A DNA stretch of 64,000 nt from Symbiodinium natans. Taxonomy: Eukaryota; Sar; Dinophyceae; Suessiales; Symbiodiniaceae. How positions within the stretch are numbered: position 1 is the stretch's first letter; each line of letters opens with the position of its first letter. The stretch covers positions 466,059-530,058 of the forward strand of contig CAJNDS010000879.1 of assembly GCA_905221605.1 (NCBI GenBank). The letters are read 5' to 3'. A program made the translations under genes and the position numbers. Positions 11,601-21,334 of the stretch are shown piece after piece. A model generated the notes under the pieces. It searched no databases, was not told the origin of the DNA, and saw nothing but the letters and a program-made list of their open reading frames with translations.

Positions 11601-12626
11601 ATTGGCACGGGGGAGCCCTTGTTCTCCAAGTTCACGTGGGAGGATTGGATGCTGCTGGAGTTACGGTTTCAGCTGCATGCTCTTGTCCACGGGTACAAGC
11701 ACGTCATGAACGACCCCGAAAGGGTCCGAGCCTTAACAGCGCAGAAACGGAGTACAAGTGCCTTTGTCGGTGTTGCGCACACACACACACACACACACCT
11801 CGACATCGAAACGTAGGCACAGAAGTGTTTCCAGAGCCCGTGAGCTTGCCAGGTGTCTTTCCACGAGAGCCACACGCAGTTTTATTTTGAGACGTTTTGG
11901 GGAAAGGAGTTGGCCCTTAGAGCGTACGGAGTTGAGTCGATTGCGGAGCTCCTCAAAATGGTCAGGGACACCATTGACGTTCTGCCGAACAACTCAGTCC
12001 TGGATGCGCAGCTGTCCGATGATACGCCTTTTGAAAATTTCGTGCGGCTGACAGAAGACTATCGCCGCGACCGCCTTCGCAAGCTCGATGCCGGGGATCA
12101 GACAGCGGCTCTACGCTTGCAGAAGCCTCAGGCGCCGCCGACTACACGCCAGTTTCAAGCTGACGATCGGCGACAGGGTGGAAGAGGCTTCGATCGCCCT
12201 GCACCACCGAGAAGCCACGCGCCACGTGCAGGTGCACCTCCGGCTCGAGGTGACTTGCGGTGGTCTGCAGCAAGTGAACGCGACCACAGGTCTAACCGAG
12301 GTGGGGAGAGCCGCAAAGATGCCCCTCGTGGGAATCGGCCCCCACCAGCACCTCCTGTGCCTCGGTCCCATGCAAGGGATACAGGTGGCGCGGGTCAGAA
12401 GCGGGCATATGGCCAAGGCCCAGGCCGCGATGACCGGGATCGGCACCGTGCATCACGGAGTCGGCATGATCGCGATGGCCGCGATGGCCGCGATGGTGGG
12501 CGGCACCAATATGCCCCACACAAGTCGCAGAGAACACAGGGCGCTGGAACCAATTCTCGCGGCCCCAGTGGAGGATATGGCTCATATGGCGGAGGCTACA
12601 GAGGCCGTCCCGGTTCCCGGGGCTGA
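8694..12626 (+). CDS. hnRNP U-like SPRY-domain RNA-binding protein with RGG tail
   Basis: Four exons fit by phase: 8694-9908, 10060-10185, 10293-11723 and 11853-12626, giving about 1180 residues; the true 5' end lies upstream and was not found. Order: a long acidic Q/D/E-rich stretch; a SPRY domain (from near KLLLPVTDRGFQHLIACARA to FKNAVTLHANFSG); a dinoflagellate-type region with VPIGLPDEGTF and a conserved block around FTWEDWMLLELRFQLHALVH; and an Arg/Gly-rich tail ending GGYGSYGGGYRGRPGSRG. Introns at 9909 and 10186 start with GC and the one at 11724 with GT. The third contains a CA microsatellite. The open frame running past 9908 and the one starting at 10194 include intron sequence. An in-frame intron between about 11355 and 11480 cannot be excluded. 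hnRNP U proteins bind nuclear RNA and chromatin; function here is inferred from family. Confidence 0.82.
11777..11798. repeat. CA microsatellite inside the third intron of the hnRNP U-like gene
   Basis: An uninterrupted run of alternating C and A sits between the donor at 11724 and the acceptor at 11852. It extends the frame as His-Thr repeats, which is a sign of read-through into intron rather than protein. Confidence 0.9.
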
Positions 12627-14160
12627 TGCCATCAGTTGTATCACCACGCGGGGGAAACCTCAGCAGATTAAATTATTCATGCCATGCGGTCGGATAGCTC
12701 TGGTTTGCTTGTGAGCGAGCCGAGCCTAGAGGAAGACTTGCTCCGCTTCAATGGAAGGCGTGTGCGGAGCAGTGCGGAGCATGCGCACGCGCGCTCCTGC
12801 GCATGCGTTGCTGGATGAAACATGATCAGCGATGATCGTCGGTAGAAAATCTCGCGTGCTGCGTTCAGGTTTCAGCTCAGTCAGTTTCCAGAGGAAAGGC
12901 TCTTTCAATCTTGCAAAGTGCTGCTACTTGTGGGGGCTAAGCCTTACTTGTCAAGTAAGCCAGTTTCCGAACCCAGCAGTGCTTCTCAGCTTCTGCACTG
13001 GCGCGACAATGCTACCAGCCCTTGCTCAGCGACCCGCTTCGCGCATCACAAGTATACAGCCTTTGAGGTGCCAGTGCAAGGGCAGCCGCCACTCCGGGGG
13101 CTGCGTGCAACCCGCCTCAGCGATGTGTTCGGAGTGCGAAAGAGGGAAAGTGGTTCACCATCAAAGGTCTTTGGATGAATGCTTGAAATTGCGTTTGGCG
13201 TGGGAATGTGGGGCATGCAATGCTTGAAAATCAAATCTCAAGTAAACGATGCAGCTGCTGGCTTGTCAGCCTGCCTGCTAACTGCTAACGTGAGGTCAGA
13301 CTCAAGAATGCGGAGCCGAAGGCGAAGGCAGAATCACGGTTTCGGAACAGCAGTGGAACTTGCTTCCTCAACATTGCTGTCAGACCTTGGTCTTTGTTTG
13401 TGTTTTCGCTCAGTTGCATAGTATAGTCAAGTTCTGCCAATGGCGAGAGGAAGGAATGAAGCATCTTCGCTCACTGTGTGATGCAACCAAATGGCCAAAC
13501 CTGTGGACACCTGTAGGCCGTACTTCGCAGTTCTTCAGCTCATGGTTTGCGAAGATTTTGCAAATAGAGACGTTGCTCTAGCTTGTCGCCTTGTGGCATT
13601 CTGAGGTCTTGTCCGTTTGGATTGCATCAGCCGCATCGCTAATCACTGTGCAAAAGGTCGAGTCTGATTGAATCACCTAAACATGGGCAAAGATGCCCTG
13701 ATACATGTAAGCCGTTGGAGAAACAGTGGGCGGTTGTCTCAAGCGTTTCTGAGCCAATATTCTTTCAACTCTGATTCCACTCCGAGGGGTGGAGGCCGCT
13801 TTACGTGGCATAAAGTACCTCACAGAACCTCTGGCCTATACCCTGCGTCGGATACTTATCGGTCAGATGATCCGTCAGGTGGCTCCGCCAGTCGGATACT
13901 TCACAGGAGGTTTTGGCATGTTTTGGCTACAGGTCGCAGGGGTACGGGTAGTCATAGGCTATGGTATGGGGGGGCCCGTCTTTCAGATCTACACCGACCT
14001 ATCTGCCCCACCCAGGGCAGGCCTTCGCATGTCCTCTCATCCGACACTATCCTCCCTCCTCCACTCGCGTTTTTGCTTGAGTTAAGGCAGCTTGCGTGTG
14101 GTGTACTCTGTCATCAAAGGGCGTGCTTGTGCTTAGTCCTCGTGGATGCTCCTGTGCGGG
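12627..14160. other. Intergenic, nothing supported
   Basis: Several open frames of 60-177 codons on both strands overlap each other and show no domain, hydrophobic pattern or codon preference that singles one out. A frame at 13668-14201 is the longest. A phase-matched exon chain could not be built through this stretch. Confidence 0.6.
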
Positions 14161-14168
14161 TTGCCACT

Positions 14169-14178
14169 GCCATTTTGG
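14169..14178 (+). promoter_or_regulatory. Possible relict spliced-leader motif
   Basis: GCCATTTTGG matches ten consecutive bases of the dinoflagellate spliced leader (recalled from knowledge). It lies 15 bases before an ATG at 14194 whose frame reads MFENINKFEKHQK before a possible GT donor. Genomic copies of this leader upstream of genes are known relics of re-inserted mRNA. This could mark the first exon of the globin-channel gene, but no exon chain links it to 16601. A ten-base match can also arise by chance in 64 kb. Confidence 0.3.
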
Positions 14179-14229
14179 GCATAGGTACCAAAAATGTTTG
14201 AGAACATCAACAAGTTTGAGAAGCATCAA

Positions 14230-14480
14230 AAGTTAGTTTGTGTTTGCAAATGGAGGGGATTGTTCTAAGCCTTGCAATGCTTGCTGCAAAGGCATAATGA
14301 ATCCTTTCCAAACATGCGAGCATCGTGTTTGCAAATGGGTGGATTGCGCCCCCCAAACCCCCCAGCTTGTGTTCAGATTGCTTTTTGCCGTGCAATGCTT
14401 GATTCAAAAGCATATGATTCCTTTCCAAACCCCGTCATGCGAGCATTGTGTTTGCAAATGAGGGGGGAGGGGTGCCCCTC
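14230..14480 (+). repeat. Dispersed repeat, three degenerate units
   Basis: The sequence GTTTGCAAATG followed by a G run occurs near 14240, 14330 and 14450. Before the second and third it is preceded by a block containing CCTTTCCAAA and a TGCGAGCA-like box. A related unit lies at 45598-45665, with TCCTTTCCGAAGGCGTCATG and GTGTTTGCAAATAGGGGTGG. This points to a dispersed non-coding family. Confidence 0.7.
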
Positions 14481-16600
14481 CCCAAAGATGTCTTGGAATT
14501 GGGAATGCTTAGGCACTCTGTCTCCTCCTTCATTGCAGACTTACTGCTAGAGGATGATGTAGCACGGGATGGCTTAGCCATGTCTCAAATCAAAAGAAGC
14601 GAGGTGCCTGCTGCGCACCCACAGACCACCACTTGTGTTGTGTCTCTATCCATCTCTCTATCCTCTCTCTGTCTCTCTCTTTCGTTATCTTGTTCCCTCG
14701 CTGTCCTTCTCGCACACCATCTTCCAAGCGGGTAAGTTAAGGCGCATCTTCTTGTGTAAAGTCGTATCTCGGGCGCGTGCACACTGGGGATTTGCGAATT
14801 CCAAGATTGGTCAGAACCCACTTGCACCCCAAGCAGAAATCTCGTTCACGCTGACAAAAATGTGCTCCCCTCCCAAGCGTGCGGTGACAAGCACGTATTG
14901 TGCATGCGTGTCGAGAACATGCGCGTGCGGCGCGTGAACATTGAGGGAAAGGCTTCAACATATGTCTCTGTGATGCGACTTTACGCAGGGTGATGTGACT
15001 TCGCTCGCAGCCGCATGTCACAGGGGAGAGGTGACTTCACACGCAAAGATGTGAGTTAACCTAGCCCCTTGTAATCCTGCGTGCTGTTCGTGCGTGTGAG
15101 GCAACTTCGAAAGCCGCCCCAAAGTGGGAACAGGCCGCCAATTTCTCGGCAACGGCGATGCCCCTGCAGCACATAAAACTTCTCCACTGTTACTGTTGCA
15201 ATCTATATGGTTGCAGTTCGATTGTCGAACGCAGTTGTCGGGTGTGGTCGTGTGGGCTGAGCATGGTTGAGATTGGTTGAGCCATGTGCAGCCTTCTCAA
15301 CTTTAGTTCAGCAGTGATTCGAGCGGTCACAGTGTCTCGCAGGCCTGGGATCGGAACCGAATATGGAGCGCCAGCCGGGGGCTCCATGCAACATTTTTTG
15401 ACGTATCTCCAGTGAACCGTATGGGGAGGCTTCCTGCGGCGTTGATGCATAGTTATCAACAGCACTCGCATTTTCCCCTGACTCAGGTGCACGCTTCAAG
15501 AAGGCCCTTCTCGGGCACTGGCTGCAAGCTTACAAAAATGTTCCATGCGCCACACAGGATGGCAGGCATGATGCACGGTCCATGCGCAGATGTCCCGGAG
15601 GTTCATTGGATTGTTTTGTCCATGCTTGGTTTGGAATGGCTTAAGGGTTCTATTCCCCTGTGGCATGGAGGGCACCAAGGCAAAGTTTCAAAGTGGATTG
15701 CTTGGACTAGACTGTTTGATGAGAAAGCCCCAGCTGACGACCCACACCGGCCCATGCGCTTCAGTTGCTGCAGTATTGGCTCAGATGTAGAAAGCCTTGA
15801 CCAGAGCTTGGATCGACAAGCCAAGGCGCCGCACTTAGGGCATAGCATACTCGGGCATCCTAATGTTGCGGCCTCATGGTGAATTCCTCGATTCTTCAGC
15901 TGTGGTGGCCTCAAGTGTTGTCTGGTCGCCAGGCTCTTGTCATGGAAAATGACAACGTCAATGGGAGCATGAGAAGCTCCGCATCGGAGGTGGAGGAGGC
16001 CATGTTATAGTTAGTAGTCACTATGATGGGTCTCTGGCCATGGTTTTGCCATCTTGGAAGGCAGCACGTGCGCGCACAAGGTACATGCTTCTATACGTTC
16101 TCACCTGGTGAAACAACAGTAGCCGTGGCAAGTTTCGGGGGTACACATCACTCTTCAATCGTGCAGAACTGAAGGCCGAACGAGCTGAACAGTTGGGCAT
16201 GTTTGACGAGGAGGAGTGGGTTCATGAGGTAGATCTTGGACATCCGCCTGATGTTGTACGGGCCTCGCAATCCTCGCAACATGCAGGATCAGCAGGATCA
16301 ATGGACCGGTGGAGTGACCCCGGAGCGAACAGAGCGAATTGAGCTGGTGGATGAATCGCCTATGGGCGTGGTGGGCTCGGGAGAATATGTGCCTTGGCTG
16401 CCGGGACTTCCAGGAATCTCCTACGTTATGTCAAAGGTTCCCCGCAAGTGCATTCTCTCTACGGGCTGTCGTACCTGAGAAGAGTGCAGTCACCGACGAG
16501 AAAGCAGAACTGCACCACTCCTACGCCTGCTGTGATGGGGTCCGGGGCCTTCTCATAAGCTTGCCATGGGGGCTAAGTTGAATACTTTGACTAAAGTTAG
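14481..16600. other. Mostly non-coding; one possible upstream exon
   Basis: A pyrimidine-rich stretch with CTCTCT runs lies at 14640-14700. The only protein-like stretch is about 16145-16230, reading SLFNRAELKAERAEQLGMFD then EEEWVHE before a GT donor at about 16231. It is charged and acidic like the segment at 16601 and may be an N-terminal exon of the globin-channel gene. No start codon could be fixed. Confidence 0.35.
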
Positions 16601-18092
16601 ATGTGCTTTGGCTTCATTCCAACCAAGGATTACGATGAGGAGGAGATCACTGATCCCGCGTGCCTGGAGGTCGCACCCCTTGTGACATCTCGAGAAGTCG
16701 AAGAGATCCCATTCAGAGTGCCCTAAGGTGAACACAGAGACCTTTGACGAGTTCCGACTGTCCCCAGAGCAGGTTGCCAAGGTGCAGGCTCGCAACCACT
16801 TCGCGCTGCCCAGAATTGCTGTGCAGAAGCTCACCTTTGTTTCCTTGCGCCTTGTGCGTGGAGTCTGTTACTTTGTGCAGGGTGGCTTCGCTCAGCTTGT
16901 AGAGAACGCGGGCTCGCCGGAAGCAGCAGGCGACGCTGTTTACTCCACACTCTTCGAGGCACATCGCTGTGCAGTGCATTTGGCATCATTTGGTGGCCGT
17001 GTTCCTCTTCGAGTTTGCAGCTGAGAGGCAGCTCCGAGCCTTCAGTCGCTGTGGACCACACCCAGAGCTGTCCTGACCTCATGTTCCGTATATGCTAACG
17101 ACGTGTTTGTCCCGACCTCCCCCGACCTCCCCCCTCCCTCCCATCCCCCCCCCTCCCCCAAGATGTCAGAGGCTATGCTGCACGTGCATTGTGCACATGA
17201 TGGCTTTAAAATGAGACACACGCAAAAACCGCGGCGCGGAGGGCGCGGGGCGCGCAGAAAAAGCAGAGCACATTGCAAGCTCAGAGGCCAAGTGGTCCTT
17301 GGCTTCTGTTGTATAGTGCCAGACTTCTAAGCACGACAACACACCGTGCACACGTGAGTGTTGTTGAATGTTGTATGTGCAACGAGGCGACAGTAGCATA
17401 CCGTCGAGGTAGAAGAGCTAAAAAATTGCCACAACGTGCCACGACAGCGGCCTCGTCTGCTGGAAAAAGATATTTCCAAGCTCAAAGCAAAATGAAAGCC
17501 ATCCAGCGGCATGCGTCCAACTGCAGTCCGCGGAGAAATGTTCAACTCGCAGCGCTTTCGGCGTGCGCAGAAGCGGCGTGACGCGTCTGAAGCGTCCAAG
17601 GACATCGCCCCCTCCCCATCCCTCCCTACCCCCTCCATCCCCTCTCCCCCTTTCCTTCCGACCTTGCTGCACAGGTGCAAGGGATGAAGTTCGCAGGCTC
17701 GCTCGCTCTGCTCATCTCCAAGCTCGCATATCCAGAGGAGTTCAAGACACTTGTGGATACCCTGGGGTTTCAGCACCTGACCACGGAGGTCACCATTCCA
17801 CGAATTGAAGTCTTCCGAGATGCACTTGTAGAGCTTTTCGCTGCAGATCTAGGCGACCTTTTCACAATGGATGTTCGGATCTCGCTGTGCCGCATGTTCA
17901 ACTACATCGGCGGTGCTTTCATCTACATCCGCAACAACTATTCCTCCCGCCTGAAGCTCATCTCGCATTGTTGGACGCTAGCCAACAGCCAGAAGAATGA
18001 GCAGGATGAAGACACGCAGGAAGAGAACGCAGAGTCCAATCTGGAGCACAAAGACGCGGAAAAGGAAAAAGGCCAGGCAAGCCTCAAATACA
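16601..18092 (+). CDS. Globin-TRP-like channel gene, 5' exons: first globin domain
   Basis: This and 21335-25219 are read as one gene. Segments: 16601-16723 (acidic, PTKDYDEEEITDPACLEVAP and EEIPFRVP), 16725-16787, 16881-17000 and 17675-18092. Joining 16787 to 16881 gives LSPEQVAKVQ then GGFAQLVENAGSPEAAGD, a globin helix A/B pattern. 17000 joins 17675 as LASFGGR-VQGMKFAGSLALL, followed by LGFQHLTTEVTIPR with the expected proximal His and by FIYIRNNYSSRLKLI. The exon ends in a charged linker (EDTQEENAESNLEHKD). Intron 16788-16880 starts GC and is 93 bases, so the frame stays open through it. Intron 17001-17674 is GT-AG with a very long pyrimidine tract. A one-base frameshift seems present at 16724. 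Globin assignment rests on pattern recall, not alignment. Confidence 0.68.
17100..17674 (+). other. Intron with two long pyrimidine tracts
   Basis: The intron 17001-17674 of the globin-channel gene carries C/T-rich stretches at about 17118-17160 and 17607-17660. The second leads directly into the acceptor GCTGCACAG before GTGCAAGG. Such tracts are a strong 3' splice signal. No gene is seen inside. Confidence 0.7.
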
Positions 18093-18379
18093 GTGACCCT
18101 GCTCCGGCCCGGGCTTTGATGAGAAGTTTTGTTTGCGCAATGATCGCGAGGCAATACATGGCATGCTTGTGCAGTTCATTGCTCGATAAATTTATCGCAT
18201 GATGTGCGGAAACTGTGCTGCTAATGCGTTGCTCAAAGCACATCTCCCTAAGTGTGTATGTCTGACAGTGTCAGCTCATGAGCGGCTGCACACGTGGTGC
18301 CTTTGGTGGCCGAATTCAAACACTTGTGCAGTGATATCAGATTGTGACTCAGGGAGTAGACTGAGTACTCCCATACAGG

Positions 18380-18387
18380 CATTTTGG
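18380..18387 (+). promoter_or_regulatory. Spliced-leader-like motif directly upstream of the CDPK start
   Basis: CATTTTGG, eight bases matching the core of the dinoflagellate spliced leader, lies four bases before the ATG at 18392. It is preceded by an AG dinucleotide (CAGG). Relict leaders in front of genes are taken as traces of mRNA re-integration in dinoflagellates. The flanks have diverged from the leader, so the match is suggestive only. Confidence 0.4.
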
Positions 18388-18391
18388 TTTG

Positions 18392-20831
18392 ATGGGAGTG
18401 TGTGTGGCCAAGCAAGCCACAGCCAGAGATGGCCAGAGCCCACAGGGCAATGAGTCAAACGTGGCTCGCAAGACTTCCACTGACAACCTGACGATCTCCT
18501 TGGACAGAGCTAAAGCCATGTCTTTCAATGCGGCAAGCACCCATGCACGCTACCATAGCGCCAGTTCAGGGCGCCAGTTGGAGGATGACTACGAGATCTT
18601 TCCAAAGCGCGTGCTCGGTGAAGGCTGCAGTGGATTGGTGATCATGGCCAAAGGCCGCAAAGACGGGCGAAAATATGCATTGAAGCGGATCCACAAGCTG
18701 AAAGTACAAGCAAAGGTGCTGAAGCAGTTGACCGCCGAAGTGGAGATTTATCTCATGCTTGATCATCCACACATCGCCGCACTCAGAGACGTGTACGAGA
18801 CGGAGGCTGAGATCGCCCTTCTCACTGAATGTTGCGAAGGAGGCGAACTTTACTCCCGGTTATCGAACTCCGGCACTTATGCCGAATCCGATGCGGCAGA
18901 AGCCACGCATCAAATGCTGCTTGCTGTCGGCTACCTCCATGCACATCATGTAGTCCACCGTGACTTGAAGCTGGAAAACTTTTTGTACGAAACACAGGAG
19001 TCAAATGCAGCTCTCAAGTTGATCGACTTCGGCTTCGCGAAGATTTGGGACCCTTCCACATTGATGTTGGCATCCTGTGGCAGCATAGCGTATGTCAGCC
19101 CGGATGTGCTCAAAGGGGAGGGCTACACCAGCAAGTGTGACTTATGGAGTCTGGGCGTGATCGTCTTCATGCTGTTTCTTGTATGCAACAACTGGATGCC
19201 TTCGCCTCATAGTTTTTGATCATGGCGTGTGTGTTGCGGTTCTGTCAACGGCAGGAAACACAACCGCAACAGCAGGGGTGGGCTTTTCATTCGCCCTACC
19301 CTAGTCGGCCCACCGCGGTGCTTACTCCACGCACAACTGCTTTTGTATGCGCCCATCCAAGTTCTGACCCAGCCAAAGGCGAATGTCGCAAAGGCAAGTT
19401 TCGAATTTGATCAAGAACACCTCCCTAAGCCTTTTCTCTACTCAGGCGGTCTGAATCGTGTGAGCACTAGGAAATCTGCGTCTGTCCACTCACTGGACGC
19501 AAAGTGGCTGTTCAATGCTGCTTAAGGAAAAGGACAAATATGCTCGCATCTCTGAAAGTTGTAGGCTAGGTGCCCATTCGGCCTTTCAAGGTGCAGCGAT
19601 TAACGCCCACGCGCGGAGGTTTCCTGCAAGGCTGTTGAGCCATGAGCCTTTTGTTCCCCATCCTGCCCCCAGCCCTCCAAAGCATTCACAAGCTCACAGC
19701 GTCTGCCACGAGAGTCCCCGTATGTCCCTGTGAAATTACAAGGTGAAACGCCCAGCCAACGCTAACGCTTACTGTCTGCTCGCCTCCACACCAAGCTGCC
19801 CGCAAGCTTTCGTTGGCCCTGAGGCCCTGGATTAACACGCACGATCTCGGAGATTACATGATTTTTTCATGATATTACATGATATTTCATGATATTACAT
19901 GATATTATAGATGCTTTACGGATGCCAGAGATGCCTAAGGTTGGTGGGCTACCCACCTTTTCATGGCAGCGAGAAGGACATGCGCACCAACATCTTGGCG
20001 GCCAGTGTCGACTGGAGTCACAAGAGCAGATGGCGCAAAGTCTCCGAGGATGCGGTGGATTTTGTGAAGATGCTCCTAGTGAAGGACCCCAAAGGGAGAA
20101 TGGATGTGGGACAGGCTCTAGAACACAAGTGGCTGAAGCCTCGAAATCTCAAGGATCCGCATCCGGTTTTGGACCGAGATGCTCTTAGGGCACTCCGCCG
20201 CTATGCAGACACCTCGAAGGTCCGACGTGCGGTGCTGCAACTTCTCGCGCAAGAACTTGCGCCCGACGAAACGAAAGACCTTCGGGAGGTGTTTCTAAGC
20301 TTAGACAAGACCGGAGAAGGCACCATCTCCCTTGGTGAGCTAAAGCAAGCAATTCGTGGAGAGGTGGCGCCTGAAGCTACACCCGAAGCGGTTGAAGGTT
20401 CCTCTCCCAAGTCTCCGAAAACGCCAGCTGCTCGTCTCCGGCGGGCGAAGTCCGAAGTGATCGGGAGCCTCTTTGAAGTTCTTGACGCGAATGGCGACGA
20501 GCAGGTGTATTACTCTGATTTCCTGGCGGCAACTATGGATGTGCGTAAGCAGCTGCGAGAGGAAGCAGTGTTGTCAGCCTTCAACCGGCTTGATGCAGAT
20601 GGCTCTGGGACAATCAGTCCTGACGATTTGCGGAAAGTCATCGGTGAAACTTTTGAGGGCGTCAACGTGGAGTTACTCGTTCGAGAAGCAGATGCAGCCT
20701 GTCGGGGAGAGCTGACTTTTCAGGACTTTTTGAGTTTGCTTGAAGCAACTGATGCCTCAGTATCTCCGACTGGTCGGCAGCGGGCCGGCATTCAGCCATC
20801 CTTCTACCTACAGCCTCATGTTGTGCCATGA
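18392..20831 (+). CDS. Calcium-dependent protein kinase (CDPK), nested gene
   Basis: Two exons, 18392-19173 and 19940-20831, join in phase (CT plus G) to restore VFMLLVGYPPFHG; the product is 557 residues. The N-terminus MGVCVA fits N-myristoylation at Gly2 and palmitoylation at Cys4, so membrane anchoring is likely. Kinase domain about 69-325: glycine loop GEGCSG, Lys98, Glu116, HRD with Asp191, DFG at 212-214, and SPD in place of APE. After an inhibitory junction come EF-hands with loops at 383-394, 443-454 and 479-490; the fourth at 512-523 has lost its position 3 and 5 ligands. CDPKs phosphorylate targets when calcium binds the EF-hands. The 766-base intron has AT-rich ACATGATATT repeats near 19865-19910. 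The gene has a single intron, far fewer than its host. Confidence 0.9.
19855..19910. repeat. Short tandem repeat in the CDPK intron
   Basis: Four to five degenerate units of CATGATATTA lie just before the acceptor region. This explains the AT-rich open frame that runs into exon 2. Confidence 0.8.
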
Positions 20832-21334
20832 GGATCGGGGCGCGAGATGCTCCTTGAGTTCATGGCACGTTTTCACTCGAATTCGCCCTAATGGGCTGGA
20901 TTGAAAACTGCTAGAGTGCGTGCGACTTAGCACACACAGCAGAAGCAGTTGCGCGGAAACATCGCGATGGCATGCTGCACCATGAGGTTTTTGCTTGGGC
21001 TGCATCTTTGCAAGGGCGAGTTTGGATGATTTGGCTGGCTTTCAAAGACAAAGCCTGCGAGGCCGAGGCAAATCGAGACTCCTGACAGTCAAGAAGCCGG
21101 CTCAAGAAGAAACCAATCAGGAGTTGCTTGATTGAGCTCTTGGCGCCCTGTGCAAGTCTGAGTTTGTTAGGCCCACAGCATTCGTGTGCAGGAAGCTTCC
21201 ATGGAGGAGGGGCACAGCAAGAAGGGCGCATCAGCTCGCCCGAGCCTTGAAAATGGACTTCAACATGCCCGAATCCATGACACTGCACCCATGATGGGGC
21301 AGCACCCATCACTCGCTTTGCAATCTGCACGAAG
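20832..21334. other. Space between CDPK stop and the next globin-channel exon
   Basis: This is non-coding on the exon model. A minus-strand frame at 20911-21330 overlaps it but has no recognisable feature. The stretch would hold the CDPK 3' untranslated region and the 3' end of the host intron. Confidence 0.55.

Larger units (their letters stand above)
18093..21334 (+). other. Host intron of the globin-channel gene, containing a complete CDPK gene
   Basis: The exon ending LKYS at 18092 and the exon starting at 21335 share phase: A plus GT makes AGT. The join reads LKYS-LTNNKVPTTFP, and VPTTFP-E-MFRFNA is the expected linker before the second globin domain. The boundaries are GT-AG. The 3242-base intron contains the CDPK gene 18392-20831 in the same orientation. 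The remaining sequence on each side is short and unremarkable. Confidence 0.6.

Noticed and set aside
18389-18391. Earlier CDPK start
   Set aside because: The first in-frame ATG is at 18392 and gives a myristoylation-type MGVC start; the codon before it is TTG.
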